A stretch of 64,000 nt of DNA from Polyangia bacterium (GCA_030430565.1 JAUIKS010000021.1:145183-209182); one strand, 5' to 3'; positions 35,867-45,075 are shown, counted from the stretch's first letter. Made by a program: numbers and translations. Notes: generated from the letters alone by a model not told the origin.

Positions 35867-37558
35867 ATGAACACGGGCGTCGCGCGGGTCTCTGTGTGCG
35901 GGCTGCTCTTCGCGGCGGCCGTGAGCTGCGGCGACTCGAGCGCGAGCAGCGAGAGCGGCCTGTCGGGCTCCGAGAGCGGCGCCGCGCCCTCGACGGGCGC
36001 GAGCGCGCCGGGTCCGAGCACGTCCTCCGGCGCGAGCGGGAGCGGCGGCGACTTGAGCTCGTCGGGCTCGTCGGGCGGCCTCGAGCCGAAGTACGACGTC
36101 GGCGCGGCGCAGGACTTCGGCGACGACACGGGCGAGCCGCCGCCGCCGAGCTGCAAGGTCGTCGACGATATGAACGCGGGCGGGAGCTGCGACGAGGAGT
36201 CGCCGCCGGACAGCTTCGAGCCCGACGTGCAGTGGTCGTGGACCTCGGCCGAAGATCCCTACAGCGTCGTGACCCCGCTCGTGGCGAACTTCACCGACGA
36301 TAACCTGGACGGCGAGATCGACCTGTGCGATCGGCCAGACATCCTGATCGTCGCCAAGCCCGAGTTCCAGAACCCGCCGCTCCCGGGGCACCTCTACCTG
36401 CTCGACGGCCTGACGGGCGAGCTCCACTTCAAGATCGAGGACGAGGTCAACGGCGCCGCGACCCCGGCGATCGGCGACATCGACGGCGACGGCCTCGTCG
36501 AGATCGTGCACATGGACACCTCGCGGCGCCTGGTCGCCTACGAGCACGACGGCGCGCACAAGTGGACCGGCGCGGTCGTGCCCAAGACCAACGACTTCCA
36601 CGGCGCCGCGCTCGCGCTCGCGGACGTCGACAACGACGGGGACGTCGAGATCGCGGCCGCGGCGAGCTTGTTCGATCATCAGGGCGCGCTGCTGTGGCAG
36701 CGGGATGATCTGATCTCGATCGTCAGCGCGACGACCCTCGCCGACCTCGACGGGGACGACGACCTCGAGGTGGTGCTCGGCGCGAGCGCGTATCACCACG
36801 ACGGCGCGCTCTACTACGCGCGCCCCGAGCTCTCGGGCGGCTACCCGCAGGTCGCGGACCTCGACGACGACCCTTGGCCCGAGGTGCTGCTCACGAACTC
36901 CGAGGGGATCTCGGTGCTCGAGCACGACGGCGCGGTCAAGTACAAGGAGCTGCGCCCGACGGGCGATCCGCCCAACGGCTTGACGTGGGCGCGCCCGGCG
37001 ACCGTGCACGACTTCGACGGCGACGGCGTGTCAGAATTCGCGCTGTCCTCGTCCTCGCACTACTCGGTCTACGAGCGCGACGCGACGTTGGTGTGGACGG
37101 CGGAGATCGAGGACCCCTCGGGGATCGCGGCGGGCACCGCCTTCGACTTCCTCGGCGACGGGGTGGCCGAGGCGATGTACGCGGACGAGTTCTGGATGTT
37201 TATCTACGGCGGGGGCGGGCAGCCGCTGCTGCAGGTGCCTCGCACGAGCCGCACGCTGATCGAGTACCCGGTGGTCGCGGATGTCGACAACGACGGCTCG
37301 GCCGAGATCATCGTCGTCTCGAACGAGACGACCGGCAACGAGGCGGACGGCCTGACCGTGCAGGTGATCCGCGACAAGCGAGACCGCTGGATCCAGGCGC
37401 GGCGGATCTGGAATCAGCACACCTACCACGTGACGAACGTGCGTGAAGACGGCACGATCCCGCAGGTCGAGCCGCGCAGCTGGGAGTGGCTCAACACGTT
37501 TCGCACGAACGCGCAGATCGAGGGCGGCGGGGTGTGCAAACCCGCGCCTCCGGGGTAG
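35867..37558 (+). CDS. FG-GAP/VCBS-repeat lipoprotein
   Basis: Predicted 563-residue surface lipoprotein. ATG 35867 is chosen because GAGG lies 9 nt upstream and the signal peptide (VARVSVCGLLFAAAVSC) starts there; ATG 35843 or 35858 are alternatives. After a Ser/Gly linker come repeated FG-GAP strands: DIDGDGLVEIVH, DVDNDGDVEIAA, DLDGDDDLEVVL, DFDGDGVSEFAL and DVDNDGSAEIIV. The C-terminus has RRIWNQHTYHVTNV, nearly the same block as the lipoprotein at 3573-6053, though the CARDB-like tail is missing. It is likely a calcium-binding adhesin-type propeller. Confidence 0.87.
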   Translation: MNTGVARVSVCGLLFAAAVSCGDSSASSESGLSGSESGAAPSTGASAPGPSTSSGASGSGGDLSSSGSSGGLEPKYDVGAAQDFGDDTGEPPPPSCKVVDDMNAGGSCDEESPPDSFEPDVQWSWTSAEDPYSVVTPLVANFTDDNLDGEIDLCDRPDILIVAKPEFQNPPLPGHLYLLDGLTGELHFKIEDEVNGAATPAIGDIDGDGLVEIVHMDTSRRLVAYEHDGAHKWTGAVVPKTNDFHGAALALADVDNDGDVEIAAAASLFDHQGALLWQRDDLISIVSATTLADLDGDDDLEVVLGASAYHHDGALYYARPELSGGYPQVADLDDDPWPEVLLTNSEGISVLEHDGAVKYKELRPTGDPPNGLTWARPATVHDFDGDGVSEFALSSSSHYSVYERDATLVWTAEIEDPSGIAAGTAFDFLGDGVAEAMYADEFWMFIYGGGGQPLLQVPRTSRTLIEYPVVADVDNDGSAEIIVVSNETTGNEADGLTVQVIRDKRDRWIQARRIWNQHTYHVTNVREDGTIPQVEPRSWEWLNTFRTNAQIEGGGVCKPAPPG

Positions 37559-37586
37559 CGGCTCGACGCGCGCGGCGTCGTTGATC

Positions 37587-37604
37587 CCTGTCCAAAAAGA
37601 CTTG
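37587..37604. promoter_or_regulatory. dispersed 18-bp dyad element
   Basis: CCTGTCCAAAAAGACTTG, 11 of 14 symmetric positions. It ends 12 bp before the GTG of the next lipoprotein gene. Confidence 0.55.
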
Positions 37605-37616
37605 TAGGATCAAGGT

Positions 37617-38699
37617 GTGCTGACGAGCGACTTTGTCCAACGGCTCACCGCGCGGTCGCTGCACCTCACGTTGCTCGGCCTCGCCGCCGCGGGCTGCTTC
37701 AGCGACGCCGGGGGATCGAGCGCGAGCGAGGGCGGGACGAGCGAGGCCGACGCGAGCGAGAGCGGGACCAGCGGCGGCGACGTGAGCGTCAGCGCGACGG
37801 CGCCGGCGAGCTCCGACGCGAGCGGCGCGACGAGCGACGACCTGGGGACGACCGGGGGATCGAGCTCGACCACGGCCGCGCCCGGGATGTGCGGAGGCAG
37901 CTGCGTGGAGGAGGCGCCCGAGGGGTGGCTCGGGCCCGTGGCCGCGCGCGAGAACGACGCCGGCGCCTCGAGCCCGGGCTGCCAAGGTGGCTTCCCGGAC
38001 ATGGTGTGGGCGCTGTACGGCGAGCTGACGGCGGAGGGCGCGTGCGCCTGCAGCTGCGAGTTCACCTCGGACGGCTGCGGACCGACGAGCGTGTACTTCT
38101 ACGAGGGCGGCTGCGGCGGGGCGCCGGTTCAGGTCAGCGTGCTCGACAGCGACGCGTGCCAAATTTGGTTTGGGGACTCGCTCGGCGGCTGGTCCGTCGA
38201 CGCGGCGCCGCACCTCGGCAGTTGCGCCCCCGAGATCACGCCAGCGCTCGAGGACGCGGCCTTCGCGACGCGGTGGAGCGCGTGCGGGGGCGGCGTGTTC
38301 ACCGACGAGTGCGACGAGGGGGTGTGCGCGCCGGCGCCCCCGGACGGCTACGACAAGCTGTGCGTGTACCGAGAGGGCGAGCACGCGTGCCCGCCGGGCG
38401 CGTACTCGAGCCAGGAGACGCGCTACAGCTCGATCGACGACACGCGCTCGTGTGATGGGGCGGACTGCGCGTGCGGCCCCGTCGAGGGGGACTGCGACAC
38501 CGCGCTGAAGCTCTCGTCCGAGGGGTGCGAGATCCCGAAGGCGACGGTCTTCCAGGATTGCAGCGTGGGCAGCCAGATCGGCTCGTACCACCTCGAGGCC
38601 CAGCCGAACCCGGGGACGTCGTGCCCGCCCGTGGCCGACGAGGTGCCGCCGAGCGGCGGCGCGCAGGGCCTCGGCGCGGTGACGTTCTGCTGCATGTGA
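37617..38699 (+). CDS. Cys-rich lipoprotein of unknown function
   Basis: Predicted 360-residue lipoprotein from GTG 37617. The signal (LTLLGLAAAGC) is followed by a Ser/Glu/Gly/Thr linker to about residue 90. The mature domain has around 26 cysteines arranged in pairs and short loops (CACSCEFTSDGC, CDGADCACGPVEGDC) and ends CCM, so an extensively disulfide-bonded extracellular domain is likely. No named family is recognised. A dyad element lies immediately upstream, leaving little room for a standard ribosome site. Confidence 0.72.
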   Translation: MLTSDFVQRLTARSLHLTLLGLAAAGCFSDAGGSSASEGGTSEADASESGTSGGDVSVSATAPASSDASGATSDDLGTTGGSSSTTAAPGMCGGSCVEEAPEGWLGPVAARENDAGASSPGCQGGFPDMVWALYGELTAEGACACSCEFTSDGCGPTSVYFYEGGCGGAPVQVSVLDSDACQIWFGDSLGGWSVDAAPHLGSCAPEITPALEDAAFATRWSACGGGVFTDECDEGVCAPAPPDGYDKLCVYREGEHACPPGAYSSQETRYSSIDDTRSCDGADCACGPVEGDCDTALKLSSEGCEIPKATVFQDCSVGSQIGSYHLEAQPNPGTSCPPVADEVPPSGGAQGLGAVTFCCM

Positions 38700-38750
38700 C
38701 CGCGCGCCGTCGCGGGTCGGGCCGGGCCGGTCCGCGCGGCCGCGAGCCGC

Positions 38751-39194
38751 TCAGGCCGTGAAGGCGATCACGACCGTGTGGATCGCGACCGCGAGCAGCG
38801 CGAGCGAGGACAGCGCGAACGAGAGCGTTCGCCAGGGCTGCACGCCCTTGAGGTAGGCCAGCGAGTGGGTCCAGCGGAAGAAGGTGAAGGCGGCGAGCAG
38901 CGCGATCGCGACGGTCGACGGCGGGCTCACGAGCACGTACAGCAGGCCGGCCGCGAGGAAGGGCGGGATGTTCTCGAGCGCGTTGCGGTGCGCGCGGACG
39001 AAGCGGGCGGCGGGGTCCTCGCCGGAGACCAGCGAGCCGCCTGGGTTCACCTTCGCGTCCTCCGGGTTGAGCATGTACTTCGCCTTGGAGCGATTCGCCG
39101 CGGTTGCGCCAGCGAGGAAGAGCAAATTCAAGACCAGCGCGGCCGAGCACGCGGCGTAGGCTTGAAACGGGGTGGTTTGCACGATCTCGAGCAT
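38751..39194 (-). CDS. MAPEG-family membrane protein
   Basis: A 147-residue membrane protein of the MAPEG family (microsomal glutathione transferases and prostaglandin E synthase-like). Four hydrophobic segments are visible, and the signature RAHRNALENIPPFL lies after the first loop (the Arg-x-x-Asn-x-x-Glu glutathione-site pattern), followed by FFRWTHSLAYLKGVQPWRTLSF. Eukaryotic relatives conjugate or reduce lipophilic electrophiles and lipid peroxides with glutathione. A detoxification role is probable, but the thiol used in this organism is unknown. It converges on the Cys-rich lipoprotein gene. Confidence 0.88.
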   Translation of the reverse strand: MLEIVQTTPFQAYAACSAALVLNLLFLAGATAANRSKAKYMLNPEDAKVNPGGSLVSGEDPAARFVRAHRNALENIPPFLAAGLLYVLVSPPSTVAIALLAAFTFFRWTHSLAYLKGVQPWRTLSFALSSLALLAVAIHTVVIAFTA

Positions 39195-39438
39195 GAGTCC
39201 CTTTCGACAGGTTCGCGGGCAGCGTCCAGCGTCCCACAGAAGCGACGCGCAATGGCGTCGTGATCGACACCGCCCGCGTGATTAACTTTGTTGCGCAGCG
39301 ATTGCGCGGCGCGGGGGCCGCGCGCGCGCTCGTGATGGCGGCGAGGTCACGCACGCGTCATCGCGCGGCGGCTCAGGTGCCCGCGAGCGGCTGCCCAAGG
39401 TGCGCGCGGCGGCCTCGTGACTGCGCGAGAGCTTTCAT

Positions 39439-39456
39439 AATGTCTTAAGGGATAGG
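39439..39456. promoter_or_regulatory. variant copy of the dispersed element
   Basis: AATGTCTTAAGGGATAGG, 10 of 14 positions. It shares TGTCTTAAGGG with the copy at 14753. It is 70 bp upstream of the c-heme lipoprotein start. Confidence 0.4.
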
Positions 39457-39525
39457 TGAGAGCGACGCGCGCCCACGCGCGCCTGGTGTTGCGCGCGCGC
39501 GCAGGATTGTGTGAACTGCACGCGT

Positions 39526-40986
39526 ATGGTTAGGCCCGCGCGCGGTATCTCGGTCTTCACATGTTCTTTCGCGCTGGTCGCCTGCGGCGGCGTGGAGCCG
39601 ACGGAGACGACGGCCTCGACGGGCGAGGCGACAGCGGCGCCCTCGGGCGAGGCGGAGAGCGCGGGCGAGAGCGCGGGCGAGAGCGACGTCGGCGAGGCGC
39701 TGCGGCCGAGCTGGCACGAGGACGTCGCGCCGCTCGTCTACCGCAGCTGCGTCGGCTGTCACTACGACGGCGGGATCGGGCCGTTCGCGCTCGACACCTA
39801 CGAGCGCGCCGCGCCCTGGGGCGCGGTGATGGACGAGGTCGTCCAGGCGAAGACGATGCCGCCCTGGGGCGCGCACGACACCGACGAGTGCCAGTCGCCC
39901 GCGCCGTTCAAGGACGACATGCGCCTGAGCGACGACGAGCGGCGGCTGATCGCGGACTGGGTCGCCGTCGGGACCCCGGAGGGGGACCCCGCGAACGCGG
40001 CCGCGCTGCCGGAGCCGCCGAGCCTCGAGCTCAAGGACACGACCGCGACCTTGCAGAACCCGACGCCGTACACGATCGACGGGACCGAGGATCACTTCGT
40101 CTGCATGGTCGTCGACCCCGGCCTCACCGAGGACGTGTGGGTGACGGGGACGCAGATGATCCCCGACAACGACGCGGTCGTGCACCACGTGCTGACCTAC
40201 ATCGATCCCGACGGCGCCTCCGACGCGGTCGTCGACGCCGAGGGCAAGTTCGACTGCCCCGGCGGCTTCGCCAACCTCCCCGGCGTGCAGCAGATGAGCA
40301 CCTGGGTCCCGGGCGGGGTCCCGACCGAGATGCCGCCCGACACCGGGATCCCGATGCCGGCGGGCTCAAAGGTGATCATGGCCTACCACTACCACCCGAC
40401 GGGCGCCGGCGACGACGTCGACCAGAGCGCGATCGCGATGCGCTGGACGACCGAGAAGCCCGCGCTGACCGGCTACGTCGGCGTGATCGGGGCGGCGTTC
40501 TCGGTGGGCGACGATCTGCTGCCCGGGCCCAATGACCCGGGCGGCGTGCCGGTGTTCGAAATCCCGCCCAACGTCTCGGGTCACACCGAGACCATCGTGT
40601 ACGAGATGCCCGAGGGGATCCCGTCGATCCCGATCTTCTCGGAGGGCGCGCACATGCACTACGTGGGCGTGGAGATGAAGATCTGGATCGAGCGCGACGG
40701 CGAGGACATCTGCCTGCTGCACGTCCCGCGCTACGACTTCAATTGGCAGCGGCTCTACGACTACGACGTGCCCGTCGACCAGCTGCCGACGATCCAGGGC
40801 GGCGACAAGCTGTACATGCGCTGCACCTACGACAACACGCTGGAGAACCACAACCTGGTCGAGGCGCTCGCGCAGCAGGGGCTGAGCGAGCCGGTCACGG
40901 TCGGGATCGGCGAGTCGAGCCTGGAGGAGATGTGCTTGAGCCTGTTCGGCTTGGCCAGCGCGCTGCCGCTCCACGAGCTGCTGTGA
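39526..40986 (+). CDS. lipoprotein with c-type heme motif and copper-monooxygenase-like domain
   Basis: Predicted 486-residue lipoprotein from ATG 39526, signal ending LVAC, then an acidic Ser/Glu linker. Residues 75-79 are CVGCH, a covalent heme-binding motif, followed by PPWG and a helix typical of small cytochrome-like domains. The C-terminal 300 residues carry the histidine pattern of type II ascorbate-dependent copper monooxygenases (PHM/DBH): HH at 220-221, HYH at 288-290 and HMH at 376-378. A late Met/Cys segment (LYMRCTYDN) corresponds to the usual Met ligand region. It may use the heme domain as electron donor for a copper-dependent hydroxylation at the cell surface. The substrate is unknown. 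Confidence 0.82.
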   Translation: MVRPARGISVFTCSFALVACGGVEPTETTASTGEATAAPSGEAESAGESAGESDVGEALRPSWHEDVAPLVYRSCVGCHYDGGIGPFALDTYERAAPWGAVMDEVVQAKTMPPWGAHDTDECQSPAPFKDDMRLSDDERRLIADWVAVGTPEGDPANAAALPEPPSLELKDTTATLQNPTPYTIDGTEDHFVCMVVDPGLTEDVWVTGTQMIPDNDAVVHHVLTYIDPDGASDAVVDAEGKFDCPGGFANLPGVQQMSTWVPGGVPTEMPPDTGIPMPAGSKVIMAYHYHPTGAGDDVDQSAIAMRWTTEKPALTGYVGVIGAAFSVGDDLLPGPNDPGGVPVFEIPPNVSGHTETIVYEMPEGIPSIPIFSEGAHMHYVGVEMKIWIERDGEDICLLHVPRYDFNWQRLYDYDVPVDQLPTIQGGDKLYMRCTYDNTLENHNLVEALAQQGLSEPVTVGIGESSLEEMCLSLFGLASALPLHELL

Positions 40987-40992
40987 CGACGG

Positions 40993-41283
40993 CTACTTGT
41001 TGAGCTCGCGCTTGATCGCGGCGAGCTCGTCCTCGATCCGCCGCGCGGCGTCTCGCTCCGCGCGGGCGGCCGCCTCTTGCCGCTCGCGCTCGGCACGCTC
41101 GGCGGCGCGGCGCTCGGCCGCCTCTCGCCGCTCTCGCGCGCGTCGCTCGGCGCGGGTCTCGGGCTTCGCCTCCTCGGTCCGCCCTGCCTCGTCCTCGCCG
41201 CGAAACTTCTGAAGCGCGTCCTCGGCGATCTCTCGCCCGACCCGCCAGCCGATGCCCTGCACGATGTAGTCGAAGATGCCCAC
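40993..41283 (-). CDS. small coiled-coil protein
   Basis: A 96-residue protein opening MGIFDYIVQGIGWRVGREIA, an amphipathic or membrane-associating helix, followed from about residue 35 by a very charged Glu/Arg/Ala-rich coiled coil that runs to the end. No family is recognised. Structural or scaffold roles are typical for such proteins. Its stop is only 6 bp from the convergent c-heme lipoprotein stop. Confidence 0.6.
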   Translation of the reverse strand: MGIFDYIVQGIGWRVGREIAEDALQKFRGEDEAGRTEEAKPETRAERRARERREAAERRAAERAERERQEAAARAERDAARRIEDELAAIKRELNK

Positions 41284-41377
41284 GCTCGCGCCGATGAGCG
41301 TACCACGCCCGCTGGTAGCGGGGATCGTGGGATCGTCGGGCTTGCTCGTGGCTCGGCTCCGCGCATAGCTTCAGGCT

Positions 41378-42379
41378 ATGCGCCGCTCTCGCCCCGCGCT
41401 CACGCGTCCCCCCACTCACGGCCTCGCGCTCGCGCTCTCGCTCCTCGTCGCGCCCGCCTGCAGCGGCGACAGCGGAGCCACGAGCGACGCGGGGACCACG
41501 GCCGGCGGCGGGTCGACCGACGCGAGCGCGACGACGACGAGCGGCGCGACGACGGTCGGTCCGCAGAGCACGGGCGCGGCGACGACCTCGGACATGACCT
41601 CGGGGTCATCCTCGGGCGAGACCTCGGCGGGCGCGACGACCGCGTCGACGGGCCTGACGAGCGGCGCGACGACGGACGTCACGACGGGGCTGACCACGGG
41701 CGCGACGGGGGGCGAGAGCACGGGCCTCACCGGCGGCGAGACGACGGGCTCGACCGGCGGCGCGACGACCGGCCCCGACGAGCCGCTCGGCGAGCTCGAC
41801 GGCGCGTGCGGGGAGCTCGACGCGGCCGAGCTCAACTCGCCCGATTCCTTCTTGTTCGAGAACGCGATCGACTTCGGCGTGCTCGGCTTTGACTACGACC
41901 TGCTCACCCCGGGCGGTAAGGAGGTCTTCGACGACGGCAACCTCAACCAGAGCTCGCTGCACTCCGAGGTGATCGCCTACGAGGTCTTGGCGCGCTGCGA
42001 CATGGCGGCGCTGCTCAAGACCGAGGGCGAGGTCGTGTACGACGATCCGATGGGCAAGAAGACCGACCTGCTCGTCGAGCTCGACGGGCTCAAGGTCGGC
42101 GTGAGCGTCACGCGCGCGTACGGCTTCCCGCCGGATGACCCCTACACGGTCGCGCAGGCCGAGGCGCTGCTGACCGACAAGCTCGGCGACATCCCGCTGA
42201 GCACCGCGAACGTCGCGCCCGAGGATCAGTGGGTGAAGCAGATCCTGCACGTGATCGCGTACGCGGACATGCACGCCGAGAGCGTCGCGACCGCCTACGC
42301 GGGCCTTCCAGACGACGTCAAGGGCGACACGATCGTGGTCGTGACCGTGACCCACGGCGACGACGAGTTCATCTACTGA
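41378..42379 (+). CDS. lipoprotein with conserved globular domain, possibly nuclease-like fold
   Basis: Predicted 333-residue lipoprotein. The signal ends APAC and a roughly 110-residue Thr/Ser/Gly linker follows (repeats of TGGETTG and TSGATT). The last 190 residues look well folded: HSEVIAYEVLARCDM, then KKTDLLVELDGLKVGVSVTRAYGFPP, then WVKQILHVIAYADM and TIVVVTVTHGDDEF. The order Glu, then Asp-x3-Glu, then a hydrophobic strand recalls PD-(D/E)XK nuclease cores, but the usual Lys is not at the expected place, so catalytic function is doubtful. I do not recognise a named family. Confidence 0.72.
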   Translation: MRRSRPALTRPPTHGLALALSLLVAPACSGDSGATSDAGTTAGGGSTDASATTTSGATTVGPQSTGAATTSDMTSGSSSGETSAGATTASTGLTSGATTDVTTGLTTGATGGESTGLTGGETTGSTGGATTGPDEPLGELDGACGELDAAELNSPDSFLFENAIDFGVLGFDYDLLTPGGKEVFDDGNLNQSSLHSEVIAYEVLARCDMAALLKTEGEVVYDDPMGKKTDLLVELDGLKVGVSVTRAYGFPPDDPYTVAQAEALLTDKLGDIPLSTANVAPEDQWVKQILHVIAYADMHAESVATAYAGLPDDVKGDTIVVVTVTHGDDEFIY

Positions 42380-42537
42380 TGACGCGCGCGCTCGCGGTCT
42401 CGCGTCGAGGGCGGCTCCGCGTCTCCCCGGGAGTACGGGGCGCGCACGTTCTGAACGATAAGACAGACGCGCCGGGGGCCGCGCGCGACCCTTGCGCAAT
42501 TGTGCTGAGGTGGTAAGACCGTCGGGACTGAGCGCCT

Positions 42538-43266
42538 ATGTCGTTTCGACCCGTCACTCGCAGATCGCTCTCGGACGACGTGTTCGAACAGCTGCTCGAT
42601 CAGATCGTTCACGGGAAGATGGCGCCAGGCGACAAGCTGCCGGCCGAGCGGGCGCTCTGCGAGCTGCTGCAGGTCAACCGCGGCGCCGTGCGGGAGGCGC
42701 TCAAGCGCCTCTCGCAGATGGGCCTGATCGCGACGCAGCACGGCGAGGGCACGCGCGTGCTCGACTACCGCGAGTCGAGCAGCCTCGAGCTGCTGCCGCG
42801 GCTGCTGTTTAAGTCAGGTGGGGAGATCGACCTCGCGGTCGTCCGCAGCCTGATGGAGCTGCGCGCCGCGATGGCGCCCGACATCGCCCGGCTGTGCGCG
42901 CGGCGGGGCGCGGCCGAGGCCAGCGCGGCGCTGGCCGACAACGTCGCGCGCATGCGTCAGCGGCGAGGCGACCTGCCGGCCCTGCAGACGCTCGCGCTGG
43001 ACTTCTGGGACGTGCTGGTCCGCGGCTCCGACAACATCGCGTACCAGCTCGCCTTCAACAGCTTGCGCGTGGTCTACGACGGCAATCGCGAGGAGCTCGC
43101 CGGCGTGCTCGCCGAGGAGCTCGAGGATCTCGAGTCGTATCAGGCGATCGCCGAGGCGGTCGCGGGCGGCGACGACGTGCGCGCCAAGCAGGCCGCGACC
43201 GCGCTGATCGAGCGCGGCACGGGCTCTGTGCTGCGCGCGATCGAGGCGCTCGAGTCGGGCCTCTAG
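42538..43266 (+). CDS. FadR-type GntR transcriptional regulator
   Basis: A 242-residue DNA-binding protein. The N-terminal winged helix is typical GntR: LSDDVFEQLLDQIVHGKMAPGDKLPAERALCELLQVNRGAVREALKRL, continuing GLIATQHGEGTRVLDY (written here in parts). The C-terminal all-helical domain resembles FCD/FadR ligand-binding domains (residues about 90-235). Family members respond to acyl-CoAs or organic acids; the ligand here is unknown. It is not adjacent to an obvious metabolic operon, so targets probably lie elsewhere. Confidence 0.88.
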   Translation: MSFRPVTRRSLSDDVFEQLLDQIVHGKMAPGDKLPAERALCELLQVNRGAVREALKRLSQMGLIATQHGEGTRVLDYRESSSLELLPRLLFKSGGEIDLAVVRSLMELRAAMAPDIARLCARRGAAEASAALADNVARMRQRRGDLPALQTLALDFWDVLVRGSDNIAYQLAFNSLRVVYDGNREELAGVLAEELEDLESYQAIAEAVAGGDDVRAKQAATALIERGTGSVLRAIEALESGL

Positions 43267-43389
43267 GCGCGCGCTGGCGGCCGCTCGCTGACCGACGCCT
43301 TGAGCGAGGGGTCTTTCACGACAGGTCTCGAGGTTCGAAGCGGCGTCCGAGTCGTGTGCTCGCTACGTGCGGTAGGGGCAGCCCGAGGT

Positions 43390-44142
43390 TCACGGCAGCG
43401 AGAACGGCGAGGCGCCCTCGCTCTCGCGCGCGCCCCGGGTCTCGCAGGGGTCTTTGGCCTCGTCCGGATCACGCGGGCACGCGTCCGGCTCGATCGCCGA
43501 GAGCCGCGCGGCCTCCCATCGCTCGAGCCGCGCGCGGAAGCACGGCGTGCAGTCCATAGATTCGAACGCGCTCTCGACCATGAGCTGCACGACCACGCCG
43601 GTGCCGCGGTCGCCGAACAGCGAGTGAAGCTGCAGCGTCCCGTGCTCGCGCTCCTCCGGCGGTTCCTCGGCCCGCGGCCCCGGCGGCAGGCGCTCCATCG
43701 ATCGCCAGCTGCGTCGCGCGAGCTGCTCGTTGAGCGCGCGCGCGCGACCCTCGGCGTCGGCGAGCGCCGCCGTGCAGTCGCGTTCGGGGTCGAGCTCCTC
43801 GCGGTCGACGAGGACCGGGTCGACGCGCGCGGCGGCGTCGTCGTTGACCTCGATCCACCGTAGCCCGATCCCGCCCGGGCTCGAGCCGTGTGCGCGGTGA
43901 TTGGCGAGCGGCACCACGACCGTCGCGCCGTCGCTCGAGATGGCGGGGAAGCCCTCGGCGACGACGGCGGGGCAGCCGTCCGCGTCAGGCGATACGGTGA
44001 AGCGCGGCGCCGCGTCCGCGGGCGGGGCGTCGTCCGTGGACGCGTCGGCGCGCGCGTCGTCCTCGGGCGCCTGCGTCGACGCAGGAGGCGGAGCGCACGC
44101 GAGCAACAGCGTGAGCACACCAGCGGTCACCACACGGAGCAT
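43390..44142 (-). CDS. lipoprotein of unknown function
   Basis: Predicted 250-residue lipoprotein from ATG 44142, where the signal peptide begins (TAGVLTLLLAC); the longer upstream frame is not signal-like. An acidic Ala/Asp linker precedes a domain that starts CPAVVAEGFPAISSDGATVVVP, reminiscent of WD40-like or TolB-type beta-propeller blades. It later has a Cys pair (CTPC) near residue 200. The protein ends with an acidic, low-complexity tail. No enzymatic motif is seen. Confidence 0.68.
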   Translation of the reverse strand: MLRVVTAGVLTLLLACAPPPASTQAPEDDARADASTDDAPPADAAPRFTVSPDADGCPAVVAEGFPAISSDGATVVVPLANHRAHGSSPGGIGLRWIEVNDDAAARVDPVLVDREELDPERDCTAALADAEGRARALNEQLARRSWRSMERLPPGPRAEEPPEEREHGTLQLHSLFGDRGTGVVVQLMVESAFESMDCTPCFRARLERWEAARLSAIEPDACPRDPDEAKDPCETRGARESEGASPFSLP

Positions 44143-44330
44143 CGGGCTGGCTACGCGCGGGCGCGCGGGCGTATTTCGCTCGCCGGACACCATGGGAGTC
44201 TGCCACGGAAGCGCAGGCGCTCGTCTGAACTTTGGAATCCGCAGCGTCCTCGTCTGCGTCGCCTGAGCCTGGTCCGCCACGACGACGTTCTCGCGAACCA
44301 CAGGTCGCGCTCCGAGCTCCGTCGCTGCGG

Positions 44331-45026
44331 CTACCGACGACGACGGCCGACGCCCAGGAGCAGCAGGAGCGCGAGTGGGAGCGCGCCGCCGCCCGCGTCG
44401 CGGTCGATCGCGCAGCCCTTCTTGGCGCCGGGCTCGACCTCGGGCGGCGCCTCGTCGCCGGCGGGCTCGGGGCTCTCGGCCTCGGCGGGCTCGCTCTCGG
44501 CCTCGGGCTCCGGGGTCGACTCCGGCTCCGGCTCCTCGGCGCTCTCCTCGGGCGGCAGCAGCGTGAGCTCGGCCTTGGCGACGAGCTTGTCTTTACCCTT
44601 CGGCGCGATCAGGACCCTGACCTCGTACTTCGTGTCGGCTTTGAAGCCGCCGACGCCCTCGAGCAGCATGTTCAAGCTGGCGTGGGTGCCCCCGTCGAAG
44701 GTCTGGTCCTCGTTGCGCCAGACCAGCTGCGGCGCGCCGTCGACCAGCTCGTGGAACTCGACGTAGATCGGCGTGCGCGCGAGCTTCTTGTCGAGCTTGA
44801 TCCAGAGGTTGAGGTCCCAGGAGTTGTCGCCCTCGGTCTGGCGCAGCTCGTTGACGGCCGCGGCCGCGCCGGCCTCGGTCAGCGCGCCTGACTCGTCGAC
44901 CTCGAGCCGGTCGACGCCGAACTTCACGTCGCCGGCGTGGGCGACGGCGCCGCCGAGCGTCGCGGCGGTGAACAGGGCGGCGAGCGCGAGCCGCCGCAGC
45001 GGCGCGAACAGGTGACGGCTCCTCAT
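44331..45026 (-). CDS. secreted protein with MYXO-CTERM-like tail
   Basis: A 231-residue exported protein. ATG 45026 is preceded by AGGAGG at about 6 nt, a strong ribosome site. A cleavable signal (ALAALFTAATLGGAVAHAG) leads to a beta-rich domain (WDLNLWIKLDKKL, IYVEFHELVDG). A long Glu/Pro/Ser-rich spacer (about residues 155-200) precedes a C-terminal Gly-Cys, hydrophobic helix (LPLALLLLLGVG) and RRRR. That tail matches the MYXO-CTERM sorting signal, where the Cys is thought to be lipidated after myxosortase cleavage. It is the second such protein in the window, after the one at 22178. Confidence 0.83.
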   Translation of the reverse strand: MRSRHLFAPLRRLALAALFTAATLGGAVAHAGDVKFGVDRLEVDESGALTEAGAAAAVNELRQTEGDNSWDLNLWIKLDKKLARTPIYVEFHELVDGAPQLVWRNEDQTFDGGTHASLNMLLEGVGGFKADTKYEVRVLIAPKGKDKLVAKAELTLLPPEESAEEPEPESTPEPEAESEPAEAESPEPAGDEAPPEVEPGAKKGCAIDRDAGGGALPLALLLLLGVGRRRR

Positions 45027-45075
45027 ACGGTCCTCCTGGGGAGAGAGCGCGACGGTAGCAGATTCTCCCGTTAAA

